Source: Methylotenera sp. (GTDB lineage Bacteria; Pseudomonadota; Gammaproteobacteria; Burkholderiales; Methylophilaceae). From it: 64,000 nt of DNA. The stretch is from contig JAUXNQ010000042.1 in assembly GCA_030682715.1 (NCBI GenBank), forward strand, positions 1 through 64,000. Reading direction: 5' to 3'. Below are positions 51,560 to 63,898 of this stretch, in pieces; the first letter of the stretch is position 1; every line of letters begins with the position of its first letter. Made by a program: the position numbers and the translations under genes. The notes beneath the pieces were generated by a model. It searched no databases. It was not told the origin of the DNA and was given only the letters and a program-made list of their open reading frames with translations.

Positions 51560-52173
51560 TCGCTAAACAACTTTTCACCCTACCTGCCTACCGCTGGATT
51601 TTTGTATGCATCTTTGCCACACTATTTGCGCTCACTCTTTATGCCATTACGCACCAGTTCATCCCATCGCCAACATGGTATGCACTCAGTTTTAAACTTA
51701 ACATTGGCTTTACTATCCTCATGGCTAGCTGGTTTTACTATATGTTGATACTTAATCCAGCATCACTCACTGAAGCTTACAAACGTTATTACAAATGGTT
51801 TGTGATTGTATCGGCACCTGCTATATTTTATTTTTTAGGGTACGTCACCATCATTTATAGTATTGGCCATATTGTGGGCAACTTTTCAGGCACGCCTCAT
51901 ACAATTCATGATGTAATGCAGAAACAATCCGTTGAATCAAAAAGAGGCTGTAAAACACGTTTAGTCGGTAAAAGTCTGCAACATGCTCTGCCGCCTCACT
52001 TTTGCATTACTCAAACGTCTTTCAACCAGCTTCCTCAAGAAATCGCAGTGAGGTTAGTGGGTAAGCAAAGCTATTTTGGCTTTACGCTTGATTATATTGA
52101 GTATGATTGGGAAAAGACCTTAAAGCTCTACCCAAACACGCTAATTTTAAGCACTTTAACTACACTACCTTAA
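51538..52173 (+). CDS. hypothetical membrane protein
   Basis: 211 aa, several TM segments, 22-nt overlap with upstream gene. Confidence 0.65.
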   Translation: MARNRKLIAKQLFTLPAYRWIFVCIFATLFALTLYAITHQFIPSPTWYALSFKLNIGFTILMASWFYYMLILNPASLTEAYKRYYKWFVIVSAPAIFYFLGYVTIIYSIGHIVGNFSGTPHTIHDVMQKQSVESKRGCKTRLVGKSLQHALPPHFCITQTSFNQLPQEIAVRLVGKQSYFGFTLDYIEYDWEKTLKLYPNTLILSTLTTLP

Positions 52174-52175
52174 CC

Positions 52176-52445
52176 ATGAAATGCAGAGATCATTGTGGCG
52201 CATGCTGCACCGCGCCTTCTATTAACAGCCCAATTCCTGGCATGCCCAACGGCAAGCCTGCTGGTATGCGTTGTATTCAACTAAACGAACAAAACATGTG
52301 CAAGATTTTTGGCACGCCAGAACGGCCTGCTTTTTGCGGAAGTTTACAGCCAAGCCTAGAAATGTGCGGCGAAACACGTGAACAAGCTATACATTGGCTA
52401 ACTGAACTAGAGCAGCTCACTGCGCCAAGTCTCACCCAACAATAA
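52176..52445 (+). CDS. YkgJ family cysteine-cluster protein
   Basis: Internal [39 protein letters not shown]. Confidence 0.93.
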   Translation: MKCRDHCGACCTAPSINSPIPGMPNGKPAGMRCIQLNEQNMCKIFGTPERPAFCGSLQPSLEMCGETREQAIHWLTELEQLTAPSLTQQ

Positions 52446-53693
52446 CACCGCAACAAAACTGACAGCAGCGGCAATTGAAACATAAGCCCCTACCCAAGCC
52501 AAACCACCAGCCGACACTAACAATTGTGAAATATAAGGCGCCATTGATGCACCTAAAATCCCACCCAGTTGATACGCTAAACCCGCACCCGTATAACGGA
52601 CAGCAACAGGAAATTGCTCTGGCAGATAAGCGCCCATGGGTGCAAACGTAGCCCCCATTAAAAACAAGGCTAACGATAAAAATATAGTCACTTGCACCAC
52701 AGAGCCACTTGCCAATAATGGGCTAAGTGTAAAACCAACCAGCACCGCCAGTGCGCTACTGATTAACAATACTGGACGGCGCCCCCAAACATCACTTAAT
52801 TTTGCTGAGAGTGGCGTGGCAATCGTCATAAACAAAATTGCAATACAAAGCATGCCTAAAAAATCGCTACGTGCAATGCCAAGATGCGTGGTGCCATAGC
52901 TTAAGCAAAACACTGTAGCGGTATAAAACAGGTTATAGCACACCACCATTGCCAAAGCACCTAGTAGCACAGGGCGCAAATGTATTTTTAACAAGGGCTT
53001 AATCGGTACTGCATGCGTTTTATTTTGCTTCAATGCTGTGGCAAAAGCTGGCGTTTCTGTGAGTTTAAAACGTACATACAAGCCCACACCAACCAACAAA
53101 GCACTGGCAATAAAAGGTAGGCGCCAGCCCCATGCTTTAAACTGTGCATCGCTTAGCCATACTGATAAAGCCAGATAACTCAAAGTCGCCAGTAAAAAAC
53201 CAACCGACGGCCCCAACTGCGGAAACATCCCAAACCAAGCGCGCTTACCTTTTGGCGCATGCTCGGTCGCCAGCAATGCAGCACCGCCCCACTCACCCCC
53301 TAAACCCAAGCCCTGACCAAAACGCAATACACACAATAAAATAGGCGCCCAGATTCCTAACACATCGTAACCTGGCAATAAACCAATCAGCAGCGTTGAA
53401 ATCCCCATCAACAATAAAGAAGCTGCTAGCGTTGTTTTACGACCAACTCTATCACCAAAATGACCAAACACAATCGCGCCAACGGGCCTAGCAATAAACG
53501 CAATACCAAAAGTTAAAAATGCATTAAGTGACTGTGTAGATGGGTCACTGGCAGGAAAAAACACTTGACCAATCACCAAAGCGGCAGCCATAGCGTAAAT
53601 ATAAAAATCGTAAAATTCGATCGCAGTGCCGATAAAGCTAGCAAAGGCAATGTGAGTGGTCGATGGTTTTTGCATAATCAAACTCAATAACAA
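52407..53693 (-). CDS. MFS transporter, MHS (ProP/ShiA-like) family
   Basis: [60 protein letters not shown]. Confidence 0.93.
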   Translation of the reverse strand: MLLSLIMQKPSTTHIAFASFIGTAIEFYDFYIYAMAAALVIGQVFFPASDPSTQSLNAFLTFGIAFIARPVGAIVFGHFGDRVGRKTTLAASLLLMGISTLLIGLLPGYDVLGIWAPILLCVLRFGQGLGLGGEWGGAALLATEHAPKGKRAWFGMFPQLGPSVGFLLATLSYLALSVWLSDAQFKAWGWRLPFIASALLVGVGLYVRFKLTETPAFATALKQNKTHAVPIKPLLKIHLRPVLLGALAMVVCYNLFYTATVFCLSYGTTHLGIARSDFLGMLCIAILFMTIATPLSAKLSDVWGRRPVLLISSALAVLVGFTLSPLLASGSVVQVTIFLSLALFLMGATFAPMGAYLPEQFPVAVRYTGAGLAYQLGGILGASMAPYISQLLVSAGGLAWVGAYVSIAAAVSFVAVLLLGETWRSELL

Positions 53694-53804
53694 ACTATTA
53701 CCAATTGTATGCTGAAAATTGTTTTCTCAAAGTGAGATTGCGTATAAAATAAGCAGCTTTCACTGCTCAGTTGTTTGTAAGCCCTCTTTTAGATTTTTAG
53801 CGAG

Positions 53805-53916
53805 ACGATAAGAGGCAAGCAAGAATGCAAAACGAAGACAGCACTTTATACAGCTAGTTTTAATACGGCGAAATAGTGCGGCGAGTTTTAGCATTTGCAG
53901 TTAACAATCTTATCGT
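53805..53916. repeat. TIR-flanked miniature element, copy 4 (upstream of dusB)
   Basis: 8-bp terminal inverted repeat ACGATAAG/CTTATCGT; core stem GCACT...AGTGC; ends 19 bp before dusB start. Confidence 0.5.
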
Positions 53917-53934
53917 GAAGATAAAATAATCTAA

Positions 53935-54978
53935 ATGCAAATTGGTAATCACATCTTAAAAAACAACCTAGTCGTTGCACCCATGGCGGGCGTAACTGAC
54001 AGGCCTTTCCGCCAACTTTGTAAAAAGATGGGCGCGGGCTTGGCTGTGTCCGAGATGGTCACTTCAAATTCATTATTGTACGGTAGTGAAAAAACAAAGC
54101 GTCGCGCTAACCACGAAGGTGAAGTTAACCCGATCTCAGTACAAATTGCTGGCGCAGATCCAAAAATGATGGCTGAAGCAGCCAGGCATAATGTAGACAA
54201 TGGTGCGCAAATCATTGATATCAACATGGGCTGCCCTGCTAAAAAAATCTGTAACGTGATGGCTGGCTCTGCATTACTTAAAGATGAGCCGCTTGTTGCG
54301 CAAATTCTTAGGGCTGTTATCTCAGCGGTTGATGTGCCCGTTACACTCAAAATACGTACGGGTTGGGATAAACAAAACCGCAATGCGATTCAAATTGCAA
54401 GAATGGCTGAAGACCTAGGCGTTCAAGCACTTGCAATGCATGGACGCACCCGCGCATGTGCTTATATGGGCGATGCTGAGTACGACACGATTGCCGCAGT
54501 TAAACAAGTGATTAAGATTCCACTGATTGCTAACGGTGACATCACCACACCTGAAAAAGCTAAATTCGTATTAGATTACACAGGCGCTGATGCCGTGATG
54601 ATTGGTCGTGCCGCACAAGGCCGCCCATGGATATTCCGTGAAATTGAGCACTACCTCACGACAGGCACACACTTATTAGCCCCAACCGTTGATGAAATTC
54701 ATACCGTGATGCTAGAGCATCTACATGACTTATATGACTTTTATGGCGATTTGACTGGCATGCGCATGGCGCGTAAGCATATCTCTTGGTACACCAAGGG
54801 CTTGGCTGGCTCTGCCCAATTCCGCCACAGCATGAATACGTTGCAAACCATCGAGTTGCAACTTCAAGCAATTAACGACTTTTTTGTTGAAATTAAAACA
54901 AAAAATGAACGTTTAGTTTACATTGATCCTGACGCTGAAGACGCCAAGACCAATTCGTCAGAAGCATTAGCAGCCTAG
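53935..54978 (+). CDS. dusB: tRNA-dihydrouridine synthase B
   Basis: VVAPMAGVTDRPFRQLCKKMGAGLAVSEMV, DINMGCPAKKICN, AMHGRTRACAYMG. Confidence 0.96.
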   Translation: MQIGNHILKNNLVVAPMAGVTDRPFRQLCKKMGAGLAVSEMVTSNSLLYGSEKTKRRANHEGEVNPISVQIAGADPKMMAEAARHNVDNGAQIIDINMGCPAKKICNVMAGSALLKDEPLVAQILRAVISAVDVPVTLKIRTGWDKQNRNAIQIARMAEDLGVQALAMHGRTRACAYMGDAEYDTIAAVKQVIKIPLIANGDITTPEKAKFVLDYTGADAVMIGRAAQGRPWIFREIEHYLTTGTHLLAPTVDEIHTVMLEHLHDLYDFYGDLTGMRMARKHISWYTKGLAGSAQFRHSMNTLQTIELQLQAINDFFVEIKTKNERLVYIDPDAEDAKTNSSEALAA

Positions 54979-54986
54979 GAACTACT

Positions 54987-55223
54987 ATGTCAGAAAACTG
55001 TAAGCTCAGCCAAGCAGTAAAAGAGTCTTTGGATGACTATTTCATCCATCTAGATGGTGAGCCACCTCATGCCGTTTATGACATGGTATTAGGTTGCGTA
55101 GAAAAACCTTTACTCAGTTACATTATGCATAAAGTCGGTGGCAATCAAAGTAAGGCCGCAGAAATACTCAACATCAATCGCAATACGTTGCGTAAAAAAC
55201 TTCAGCAGTACAAGATCGAATAA
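54987..55223 (+). CDS. fis: Fis family DNA-binding protein
   Basis: VGGNQSKAAEILNINRNTLRKKLQQYKIE; dusB-fis synteny. Confidence 0.96.
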   Translation: MSENCKLSQAVKESLDDYFIHLDGEPPHAVYDMVLGCVEKPLLSYIMHKVGGNQSKAAEILNINRNTLRKKLQQYKIE

Positions 55224-55415
55224 AACAACCCATCAAACATGGGCTACTTTATAAACGCTTGCATTTTGTTTATTTAAACTTGTTTGCTACAGTACATGCC
55301 AAGTTTGGTAATCAAGCAATAATCGGCAGCAAAAATTGAATGTGTTTGGCAATTTATTAGCTAGGCACTGTTTTTGAGCTAACACAGCTTATCATTTGTA
55401 TTATGGAATCAATTT

Positions 55416-57017
55416 ATGGCAACTATTAAACGTGCGCTTATTAGCGTTTCTGATAAAACTGGCATCATCGACTTTGCAAAAAACCTTCATGATTTAGGTA
55501 TTGAAATTTTATCAACTGGCGGCACCGCTAAACTATTCCGTGATAATAACATTCCTGTCATTGAGGTTAGTGATTACACTGGCTTTCCTGAAATGTTGGA
55601 TGGCCGCGTTAAAACATTGCACCCAAAAGTACATGGTGGCATTTTAGGACGTCGTGATTTACCTGAGCATGTATCAGCAATGCAATCACAAAACATTCCT
55701 AACATCGACATGGTGGTAGTGAATTTATATCCATTTGAAGCAACCGTCGCCAATCCAGATTGCAGTCTTGAAGATGCAATCGAAAATATCGATATCGGCG
55801 GCCCAGCAATGGTGCGCTCAGCAGCTAAAAACTGGAAAGACGTTGCAGTGATCACGGATGCTAACCAATATGCTGATGTGCTACGCGAACTACAAAGTAC
55901 AGGCGGTGCAACCAGCCAAGCCACAAACTTTGCCTTATCTGTCGCTGCATTCAACCGTATCAGCAATTACGATGGTGCAATCAGCGACTACCTATCAAGC
56001 TTTAATTCCGATGGCACACGCAACCCATACCCTGCACAAGTGAATAGTCGTTTTGTAAAACTGCAAGACTTACGTTATGGCGAAAACCCACATCAAAGCG
56101 CTGCGTTCTACCGTGACATTAACCCAGCACCTGGTAGCTTAGTGACAGCTCAACAACTACAGGGCAAAGAGTTAAGCTATAACAATATTGCCGATGCTGA
56201 TGCAGCATGGGAAGCCGTAAAAAGCTTTGATTCAACAGCATGCGTCATTGTTAAACACGCAAATCCATGTGGCGTTGCGCTAGGCAAAGACGCGCTTGAA
56301 GCTTACAGCAAAGCCTTCCAAACAGACCCAACTTCAGCGTTTGGTGGCATCATCGCATTCAACACCACTTTAGATAAAGCAGCAGCAGAAGCGGTTAGCA
56401 AACAATTTGTGGAAGTGCTGATTGCCCCTGGCTACAATGAAGATGCACTAGCAATATTTAGCGCTAAAGCCAATGTACGCGTGCTTAAAATCGCTTTACC
56501 AGAAGGCGGTGCTTTAAAATTAAAAGCTAGCCCATGGGAACAAGGTCGCAACTCACATGACACCAAACGTATTGGTTCTGGCTTGTTAATCCAAACTGCA
56601 GACAACCACGAGATGAGCGTTGATGATTTAAAAGTTGTCAGCAAAAAACAACCAACCCCAGAACAATTACAAGATATGCTATTTGCATGGCGTGTTGCAA
56701 AATACGTTAAATCAAACGCAATTGTATTCTGTGGCAACAGCATGACACTTGGCGTAGGCGCAGGGCAAATGAGCCGTGTTGACAGCACTAAGATTGCAGC
56801 GATTAAAGCGCAAAATGCTGGTTTAACTTTGAAAAACTCAGTGGTTGCATCTGATGCGTTCTTCCCGTTCCGCGATGGCATTGATGTTCTAGCAGAAGCT
56901 GGGGCAGCATGCGTGATTCAGCCAGGTGGCAGCATGCGCGATGAAGAAGTCATCGCTGCGGCTGACGAGCATGGCTTGGTGATGGTAGTAACTGGGATTC
57001 GCCACTTTAGGCACTAA
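55416..57017 (+). CDS. purH: bifunctional AICAR transformylase/IMP cyclohydrolase
   Basis: [45 protein letters not shown]. Confidence 0.98.
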   Translation: MATIKRALISVSDKTGIIDFAKNLHDLGIEILSTGGTAKLFRDNNIPVIEVSDYTGFPEMLDGRVKTLHPKVHGGILGRRDLPEHVSAMQSQNIPNIDMVVVNLYPFEATVANPDCSLEDAIENIDIGGPAMVRSAAKNWKDVAVITDANQYADVLRELQSTGGATSQATNFALSVAAFNRISNYDGAISDYLSSFNSDGTRNPYPAQVNSRFVKLQDLRYGENPHQSAAFYRDINPAPGSLVTAQQLQGKELSYNNIADADAAWEAVKSFDSTACVIVKHANPCGVALGKDALEAYSKAFQTDPTSAFGGIIAFNTTLDKAAAEAVSKQFVEVLIAPGYNEDALAIFSAKANVRVLKIALPEGGALKLKASPWEQGRNSHDTKRIGSGLLIQTADNHEMSVDDLKVVSKKQPTPEQLQDMLFAWRVAKYVKSNAIVFCGNSMTLGVGAGQMSRVDSTKIAAIKAQNAGLTLKNSVVASDAFFPFRDGIDVLAEAGAACVIQPGGSMRDEEVIAAADEHGLVMVVTGIRHFRH

Positions 57018-57122
57018 ATTAACTTAGACACTAAATTATTAAAGTAATACGTTTGTTTTCTTTTTGCCACAGCTAGTCTCACACCTAGTCTGTGGCGAAA
57101 GATTTTTAAGGGCTTCAAATAC

Positions 57123-58391
57123 ATGAAAATTTTAGTTATCGGTGGTGGCGGTCGTGAACATGCGCTCGCTTGGAAAGTGACGCACAACAAAGAAGTGAGC
57201 CGTGTATATGTAGCGCCAGGCAATGCCGGCACCGCATTAAACCCCGACATGATGAATGTCCCCATTACTGCTGTAGATGATTTAGTTAAATTTGCACAAG
57301 ACGAACAAATCTACCTCACGATTGTTGGCCCAGAGGCGCCATTATCTCAAGGGGTAGTCGATGCATTCCGCACAGCTGGCTTAAAGATTTTTGGCCCAAC
57401 TAAAGCAGCGGCACAACTAGAATCTTCTAAAGATTACGCTAAAGCATTTATGATGCGCCACAACATCCCGACCGCAGGTTATGGCACATTTACCGATGCT
57501 AAACTCGCGCATGATTACGTGAAGCAACAAGGTGCGCCTATCGTTATTAAGGCGGATGGTTTAGCTGCGGGTAAAGGCGTTGTGGTTGCGATGAACGAAG
57601 ATGAAGCACATGCCGCCATTGACGCCATGCTTGAGGACAACAAACTCGGTGCCGCTGGTGCACGCGTGGTGATTGAAGAATTTCTGCAAGGTGAAGAAGC
57701 CAGCTTTATGGTGATGGTGGATGGTAAAAACATCTTAGCACTAGCTACCAGCCAAGATCACAAACGCCTGCTTGATGCAGACTTAGGCCCAAACACAGGT
57801 GGCATGGGTGCATATTCACCCGCACCAGTGGTCACGCCTGCCATTCACGCTAAAGTCATGCGTGAGATTATTAAACCAACAGTTGAAGGCATGGCTAAAG
57901 ATGGCATTCCTTACACTGGCTTTTTATACGCAGGTTTAATGATCAGCCCTAATGGCGATGTTAAAACGTTAGAGTTTAACTGCCGCATGGGTGACCCAGA
58001 AACGCAGCCGATTATGATGCGCTTGAAGAGTGATTTAGTTGGCCTAATGGAGCATGCAGTCAATGGTACATTAGACCGTGCTGAAGCGGAATGGGATAGA
58101 CGTGTCGCGCTAGGCGTTGTAATGGCGTCAGCCAACTATCCAGAAACACCAAGACTAGGCGATGAAATTACAGGCCTAGAAAATCAATTAGCAGATACGC
58201 ATATCTTTCATGCAGGTACTGCACAAAAAGACGGTAAAGTGGTCACCAGCGGTGGACGCGTACTTTGCGTGACTGCACTTGGTGAAACTGTAAAATTTGC
58301 GCAACAACAAGCGTACCAAGCCATGAAAGAAGTTAAGTTTGATGGCGCACAATTCCGCACGGATATTGGTTACCGCGCCATTAAAGGCTAA
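57123..58391 (+). CDS. purD: phosphoribosylamine-glycine ligase
   Basis: [40 protein letters not shown]. Confidence 0.98.
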   Translation: MKILVIGGGGREHALAWKVTHNKEVSRVYVAPGNAGTALNPDMMNVPITAVDDLVKFAQDEQIYLTIVGPEAPLSQGVVDAFRTAGLKIFGPTKAAAQLESSKDYAKAFMMRHNIPTAGYGTFTDAKLAHDYVKQQGAPIVIKADGLAAGKGVVVAMNEDEAHAAIDAMLEDNKLGAAGARVVIEEFLQGEEASFMVMVDGKNILALATSQDHKRLLDADLGPNTGGMGAYSPAPVVTPAIHAKVMREIIKPTVEGMAKDGIPYTGFLYAGLMISPNGDVKTLEFNCRMGDPETQPIMMRLKSDLVGLMEHAVNGTLDRAEAEWDRRVALGVVMASANYPETPRLGDEITGLENQLADTHIFHAGTAQKDGKVVTSGGRVLCVTALGETVKFAQQQAYQAMKEVKFDGAQFRTDIGYRAIKG

Positions 58392-58408
58392 GCCCTAAAG
58401 GTTACATC

Positions 58409-59323
58409 ATGAACACCCAAGACGTTTTTAACTACTTACAAAATCTACAAGCCAAAATTGTAGAAGCCATCGAATTAGTAGATGGTAAAAACTTTTTACA
58501 AGATAGCTGGCAACGTCCTGAAGGTGGTGGTGGCAATTCTTGCCTGCTAGAAGAAGGCAACGTATTTGAACGTGCTGGCGTGGGCTTCTCTCATGTCATC
58601 GGCACTAAGCTACCCCCTGCTGCCAGCGTTGCACATCCAGAAGCAGCAGGTCGTCCTTGGGAGGCAATGGGTGTATCTTTAGTGTTTCACCCACGCAACC
58701 CATATGTGCCTACCGTACACATGAATGTGCGATTTTTTATCGCCAAAGCACAAAACTCGTCAGAACAAGATATTTGGTGGTTTGGCGGCGGCATGGATCT
58801 CACCCCTTATTACGGCTTTAGTGAAGATGCAGAACACTTTCATCGCACCAACAAAACTGCATTAGATGCGTTTGATACCAGCTTCTACCCTAAATTCAAA
58901 AAAGAATGTGATGAATACTTTTATCTGAAACATCGCCAGGAGCCTCGCGGCATTGGTGGTATTTTTTATGATGACTTTAACGAACTAGGGTTTGAGCGCA
59001 GCTTTGACTTTCATCGTGCAGTGGGCGATGCGTTCTTACAAGCGTATTTACCAATTGTACAACGCCGTAAAGACACCCCTTATGGCGAGCGTGAGCGTGA
59101 TTTCCAAGCTTACCGTCGTGGACGTTATGTTGAATTTAACTTGATTTACGATCGCGGTACTATTTTTGGATTGCAATCCAATGGCCGCACCGAATCTATC
59201 TTGCTTTCAATGCCGCCTATTGTGAAATGGCGTTATGACTGGAAGCCAGAAACAGGTAGCCCAGAAGCTAAACTCTATACTGATTTTCTTATTGAGAAAG
59301 ACTGGCTCTCTCTTAACCAGTAA
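58409..59323 (+). CDS. hemF: oxygen-dependent coproporphyrinogen III oxidase
   Basis: [45 protein letters not shown]. Confidence 0.98.
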   Translation: MNTQDVFNYLQNLQAKIVEAIELVDGKNFLQDSWQRPEGGGGNSCLLEEGNVFERAGVGFSHVIGTKLPPAASVAHPEAAGRPWEAMGVSLVFHPRNPYVPTVHMNVRFFIAKAQNSSEQDIWWFGGGMDLTPYYGFSEDAEHFHRTNKTALDAFDTSFYPKFKKECDEYFYLKHRQEPRGIGGIFYDDFNELGFERSFDFHRAVGDAFLQAYLPIVQRRKDTPYGERERDFQAYRRGRYVEFNLIYDRGTIFGLQSNGRTESILLSMPPIVKWRYDWKPETGSPEAKLYTDFLIEKDWLSLNQ

Positions 59324-59328
59324 ACGTC

Positions 59329-60633
59329 ATGAACATTTCCACCCAAGCACATGCGCTAGCAAAAGACCTACTCAACTTTATTGATCTCAGCCCTAGTCCT
59401 TGGCATGCGGTTGATTATATTGAGCAACAGCTATTAAATGCAGGTTTTGCCAAGTTAGATGAAACCCAAGCTTGGCAACTGAGCACTGGTAATCGCTATT
59501 TTGTGGTGCGCGGCGGCGCTTCTATTATTGCCTTCACCCTTGGCAACAAACCTATCATCAATACAGGCTTTCGTATGGTGGGCGCGCATACAGACTCGCC
59601 TAGCCTAAGACTCAAACCTAAAGCCGCGTATGAAACTGACGGCCTACTTCGCATTGGCGTAGAAGTCTATGGCGGGCCAATTTTGGCAACATTTACAGAC
59701 CGTGATTTAAGTATTGCAGGGCGTGTGACTGTACGCACCGAAACTGGCCATACTATCAAATTACTTAAATTTGATAACGCACTCATGCGCTTACCCAACC
59801 TAGCAATTCACATGAACCGCGAAGTGAATGAAAAAGGCCTTAAGCTAAACAAACAAACAGAACTACCATTATTATTTGGTGAAAGTGAAGCTGGCATCGA
59901 GGCTGATCAGCAATTTCTAGCTTATATTGCTGAAGCGCTCAATATCGCCCCACAAGATATTCTCACATTTGAATTTAATGTATTTGATACCCAAAAAGGC
60001 GCATTCTGGGGTGCTCATCAAGAGTTCATCACCAACAGCCAGCTGGACAATCTAGCGTCGTGTCACGCAGCCATTACCGCCCTGCTTAACTCCACCAATC
60101 AAGAAACCAGCAACATCTGCGCATTATTTGACCATGAAGAAGTGGGCAGTGAGAGCGCGACAGGCGCAAGCGGTAGCTTTTTATCAGATGTGATTAACCG
60201 CATCACATCAAACACAGGCATGAGTGAAGAAGATCGCCTACGTGCCCTAGCCCTAAGCTTTTTTGTGAGCGCTGACATGGCACATGCTTACCACCCTAAT
60301 CATTCAGGCGCCTATGAACCGTGTCACCATGTGATGGTAAACCAAGGCCCTGTGATTAAAACCAATGCGAATCAACGCTACGCCAGCAATGCAGATACTG
60401 CCGCACGCTTTATATCCATGTGTGAACGCGCCAACGTACCATTTCAGCAATACGCACATCGTACCGATTTAGGTTGCGGTAGCACAATTGGTCCGATTTT
60501 GGCCTCTGGTCTAGGCGTTGCAAGTGTCGATGTTGGCTCGCCCATGTGGGCAATGCACAGCATTAGAGAAAGTGCTGGCGTGCTTGATCACCACTACATG
60601 ATAGAAGCACTTAAGGCATTGTTTAACAACTGA
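59329..60633 (+). CDS. M18 family aminopeptidase
   Basis: DLSPSPWHAVDYIEQQL, GAHTDSPSLRLKPK, FDHEEVGSESATGA, SADMAHAYHPNH. Confidence 0.95.
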   Translation: MNISTQAHALAKDLLNFIDLSPSPWHAVDYIEQQLLNAGFAKLDETQAWQLSTGNRYFVVRGGASIIAFTLGNKPIINTGFRMVGAHTDSPSLRLKPKAAYETDGLLRIGVEVYGGPILATFTDRDLSIAGRVTVRTETGHTIKLLKFDNALMRLPNLAIHMNREVNEKGLKLNKQTELPLLFGESEAGIEADQQFLAYIAEALNIAPQDILTFEFNVFDTQKGAFWGAHQEFITNSQLDNLASCHAAITALLNSTNQETSNICALFDHEEVGSESATGASGSFLSDVINRITSNTGMSEEDRLRALALSFFVSADMAHAYHPNHSGAYEPCHHVMVNQGPVIKTNANQRYASNADTAARFISMCERANVPFQQYAHRTDLGCGSTIGPILASGLGVASVDVGSPMWAMHSIRESAGVLDHHYMIEALKALFNN

Positions 60634-60725
60634 TTTTTGTCACCCACCCCCTAACAAACACAGTGATGACTACAATCCTTAATCTATCCATCAAAAAAAC
60701 AAAAATGAATAAGGATTAATCACCT

Positions 60726-62057
60726 ATGCAAACGATTGAATCAGTGATTGCGACGCTCTCTAATTGGGTGTGGGGCCCGCCAATGTTGACCTTATTACTA
60801 GGTACTGGCTTGTACCTCACCATCTTACTCAAAGGCATGCAGTTCCGTGCATTGCCATTAGCGCTCAAACTTATTTTTCATAAAGATCACCACCATGAGG
60901 GCGACATTAGCCACTTTGCCGCGCTCATGACAGCACTTGCAGCCACAGTAGGGATCGGCAATATTGTGGGCGTTGCCACTGCCATTACATTAGGTGGACC
61001 TGGCGCTGTATTTTGGATGTGGGTAACAGGCATGCTGGGCATGGCAACCAAATACGCAGAAGCAGTATTGGCCGTTAAATATCGTGAAAAAGGCCCTCAT
61101 GGCATGCGTGGCGGCCCTATGTACTATTTAGCAAAGGGTGCAGGGTTGCCGTGGTTAGGCACGATGTTCGCTGTTTTCACTGCATTTGCCGCCTTTGGTA
61201 TTGGCAATATGACACAAGCCAATGCCACTGCCAAAATATTTGAATCCACGTTTAATATTGCACCACACATTACAGGCTGGGTGCTTATGATACTCACAGG
61301 CTTAGTAATTTTAGGCGGCATACGTGCAATCGGCAGATTTACCTCTTTTCTCGTACCTTTCATGATCATTGCGTACGTAGGAACCGCACTCTTGGTGCTG
61401 TTTATTAATATAGAAAAAATCCCACACGCGTTTTCACTCATTTTTTATCATGCATTTAACCCGATTTCTGCCACAGGTGGATTTATCGGTGCAACCATTG
61501 CGGCGGCGATGCGCTACGGTATAGCACGTGGTGTTTTTTCTAATGAATCAGGATTAGGTTCTGCACCTATCGCCGCGGCAGCAGCACGTACTAATGACCC
61601 AGTAAAACAAGCACTAGTGAGCATGACACAAACGTTTATTGATACGCTAGTGGTCTGCACGATGACAGCGCTAGTCATCCTCACCGCCACATCATGGACT
61701 CAAGGCGTCAGCGCAGCCGAACTAACCAGCGCAAGCATGGCTGAGACATTAGGCGACATAGGCAAGATTATTGTTGCCATCACCACCGCTCTATTTGCAT
61801 ACTCCACTTTAATAGGATGGAACTATTATGGTGAAAAAGCGATTGAGTATTTATTTGGGCCACGCGCCATTGCAACCTACCGCGTATTATTCACCGCCAC
61901 AGTCATTATTGGTGCGACCACTAGCCTAGAGTTTGTATGGAACTTCTCCGACCTGATGAATGGCATGATGGCCATCCCTAATTTGATTGGCCTACTGTTA
62001 CTCGCTAAGATAGTAAAATCAGAAACCAACCGTTATTTCTCTGAGCTAAAAAAATAA
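60726..62057 (+). CDS. alanine/glycine:cation symporter (AGCS family)
   Basis: ALAATVGIGNIVGVATAITLGGPGAVFWMWVTGMLGMATKYAEAVLAVKYRE. Confidence 0.95.
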   Translation: MQTIESVIATLSNWVWGPPMLTLLLGTGLYLTILLKGMQFRALPLALKLIFHKDHHHEGDISHFAALMTALAATVGIGNIVGVATAITLGGPGAVFWMWVTGMLGMATKYAEAVLAVKYREKGPHGMRGGPMYYLAKGAGLPWLGTMFAVFTAFAAFGIGNMTQANATAKIFESTFNIAPHITGWVLMILTGLVILGGIRAIGRFTSFLVPFMIIAYVGTALLVLFINIEKIPHAFSLIFYHAFNPISATGGFIGATIAAAMRYGIARGVFSNESGLGSAPIAAAAARTNDPVKQALVSMTQTFIDTLVVCTMTALVILTATSWTQGVSAAELTSASMAETLGDIGKIIVAITTALFAYSTLIGWNYYGEKAIEYLFGPRAIATYRVLFTATVIIGATTSLEFVWNFSDLMNGMMAIPNLIGLLLLAKIVKSETNRYFSELKK

Positions 62058-62112
62058 CGATTACTAATTAACAATCACTTATGCATCATCATTCGACTAG
62101 AGGCAACCACTC

Positions 62113-63465
62113 ATGACTCACCATCGAAGTGCATGGCGTAACCGCTGGACTTTCATGCTAGCGACTGCTGGCTCTGCCATTGGCTTAGGCAACATCTGGA
62201 AACTGCCCTACATGATAGGGGTTAACGGCGGCAGTGCTTTTGTCCTAGTGTTTATCGCCTGCATATTTTTTGTAGGTATCCCGCTGATGATGACTGAGAT
62301 TCTACTTGGGCGTAGGGCACAAAAAAACCCACTCAACGGTATAGAAACCCTTGCGATTGAAGCTAACGCATCTCGCCATTGGAAGTATCTAGGCGGCATG
62401 GGGATGATAACTGGGCTTTTGATTTTGAGCTTTTATAGCGTCATCGGTGGATGGGTGCTTAGCTTTATTGGCACGGCAGTAAGTGGCGGCTTTACAGGCA
62501 TGGATGGCGCCCAATCTACCGCGAACTTCAATCAACTACTCGCATCACCTCTCACCCTATTATTTTGGCATACCGTGTTTATGATCATGACCATGAGCGT
62601 GGTGGCGCGTGGCGTTAACTCAGGTCTTGAAAAAGCCAATAACATTTTGATTCCAGCGCTCTTTGCTATTTTACTGATACTGCTGGGTTACAGTATGTCT
62701 GTAGGCGACATGAACGCTTCTTTCCGCTTTATGTTCAGCCCTGATTTTTCTAAAATCACCCCAGTGACGGTGCTTTCTGCGCTTGGTCACGCATTCTTCT
62801 CACTCAGCCTCGGCATGGGTTCCGTGATGGTATATGGCTCATATTTGCAACGTGATGTTTCAATTGCACGCGCCTCTATTTATATCGCACTCGTGGATAC
62901 GCTACTAGGCCTTTTAATTGGCCTCGCGATTTATGCCTTAGTGTTCGCTAACCAGCTAGCACCAAATGCTGGGCCTGGCTTAATTTTCCAAACACTGCCA
63001 ATTGCATTTGGCCAAATGCCGAGTGGTAGCTTAATTGCAACACTATTCTTTATCCTTGTTGCCTTTGCGGCATGGACATCCGCTATTTCTCTCGTTGAAC
63101 CAACCATCGCATGGGTCGTAGAAAACACACAAATTTCTCGCAAAGTTGCCACAACAACATTAGGGTTGATTATCTGGTTAATTGGGATAAGCGTTGTACT
63201 ATCTTTTAATGAATGGCAAAACGTTAACATCATATTCGGGCTAAATATCTTTGATACCCTAGACAAACTCACCTCCACCATACTGCTACCCCTTGGTGGT
63301 CTACTGATTGCAATATTTGCGGGCTACTTTATGCAAAAAGACCATGTTCAAGAAGAACTCAATTTACATCAATGGTCTTTTAAAGCTTGGGTCTTCATGA
63401 ATAACGTAATCGCACCTATCGGCATTATTGCGGTGTTTCTCTATCTTTTTAAGATTATTCAATAA
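62113..63465 (+). CDS. sodium-dependent transporter, NSS/SNF family
   Basis: RWTFMLATAGSAIGLGNIWKLPYMIGVNGGSAFVLVF. Confidence 0.95.
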   Translation: MTHHRSAWRNRWTFMLATAGSAIGLGNIWKLPYMIGVNGGSAFVLVFIACIFFVGIPLMMTEILLGRRAQKNPLNGIETLAIEANASRHWKYLGGMGMITGLLILSFYSVIGGWVLSFIGTAVSGGFTGMDGAQSTANFNQLLASPLTLLFWHTVFMIMTMSVVARGVNSGLEKANNILIPALFAILLILLGYSMSVGDMNASFRFMFSPDFSKITPVTVLSALGHAFFSLSLGMGSVMVYGSYLQRDVSIARASIYIALVDTLLGLLIGLAIYALVFANQLAPNAGPGLIFQTLPIAFGQMPSGSLIATLFFILVAFAAWTSAISLVEPTIAWVVENTQISRKVATTTLGLIIWLIGISVVLSFNEWQNVNIIFGLNIFDTLDKLTSTILLPLGGLLIAIFAGYFMQKDHVQEELNLHQWSFKAWVFMNNVIAPIGIIAVFLYLFKIIQ

Positions 63466-63737
63466 TTGTAATGACTAATATCAAAAATGAATAATATCAA
63501 AGACTAACCTCTAAGATTAATAAGTAAGTAACATGTATTAATAAACCAACTATTTATAACTGTTCCATCAAATAATCTCATGTATAGCCAAGCCTCGATG
63601 TAATGCAGATGTAATGCAATGGAATCGAGGGGCTATGTTACATCGCCCTTGATTTCGCTACGCCTGTCCTGAGCCTGCCGAAGTGGCTACATCAAGGCTA
63701 CATGGCTAAATAATCCTACTACCTAGTCGTTCCGTGC

Positions 63738-63797
63738 TTTCGCGTGTGAATAACCAGCTAAAGCTGGTTATTCCACGGTGAAGACTTTCACGGTCTG
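63738..63797. repeat. module A of palindromic intergenic family, second locus
   Basis: tttcgcgtgtgaataaccagctaaagctggttattccacggtgaagactttcacggtctga. Confidence 0.85.
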
Positions 63798-63843
63798 ACA
63801 CGGAACCCAGTGACTTAAAGACTCTAGATACCGACTTTTCGCA

Positions 63844-63875
63844 CTTCCACTAAGCACTTTAGTGCTTAGTGGAAG
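63844..63875. repeat. perfect hairpin, 15-bp arms
   Basis: CTTCCACTAAGCACT-tt-AGTGCTTAGTGGAAG. Confidence 0.9.
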
Positions 63876-63898
63876 CGGTGATGCCAAATACGGGTACA

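Noticed and set aside
52407-52445. 39-bp convergent overlap of ykgJ-like and MFS genes as an antisense regulatory overlap
   Set aside because: Short tail-to-tail overlaps are common and no further evidence supports regulation.
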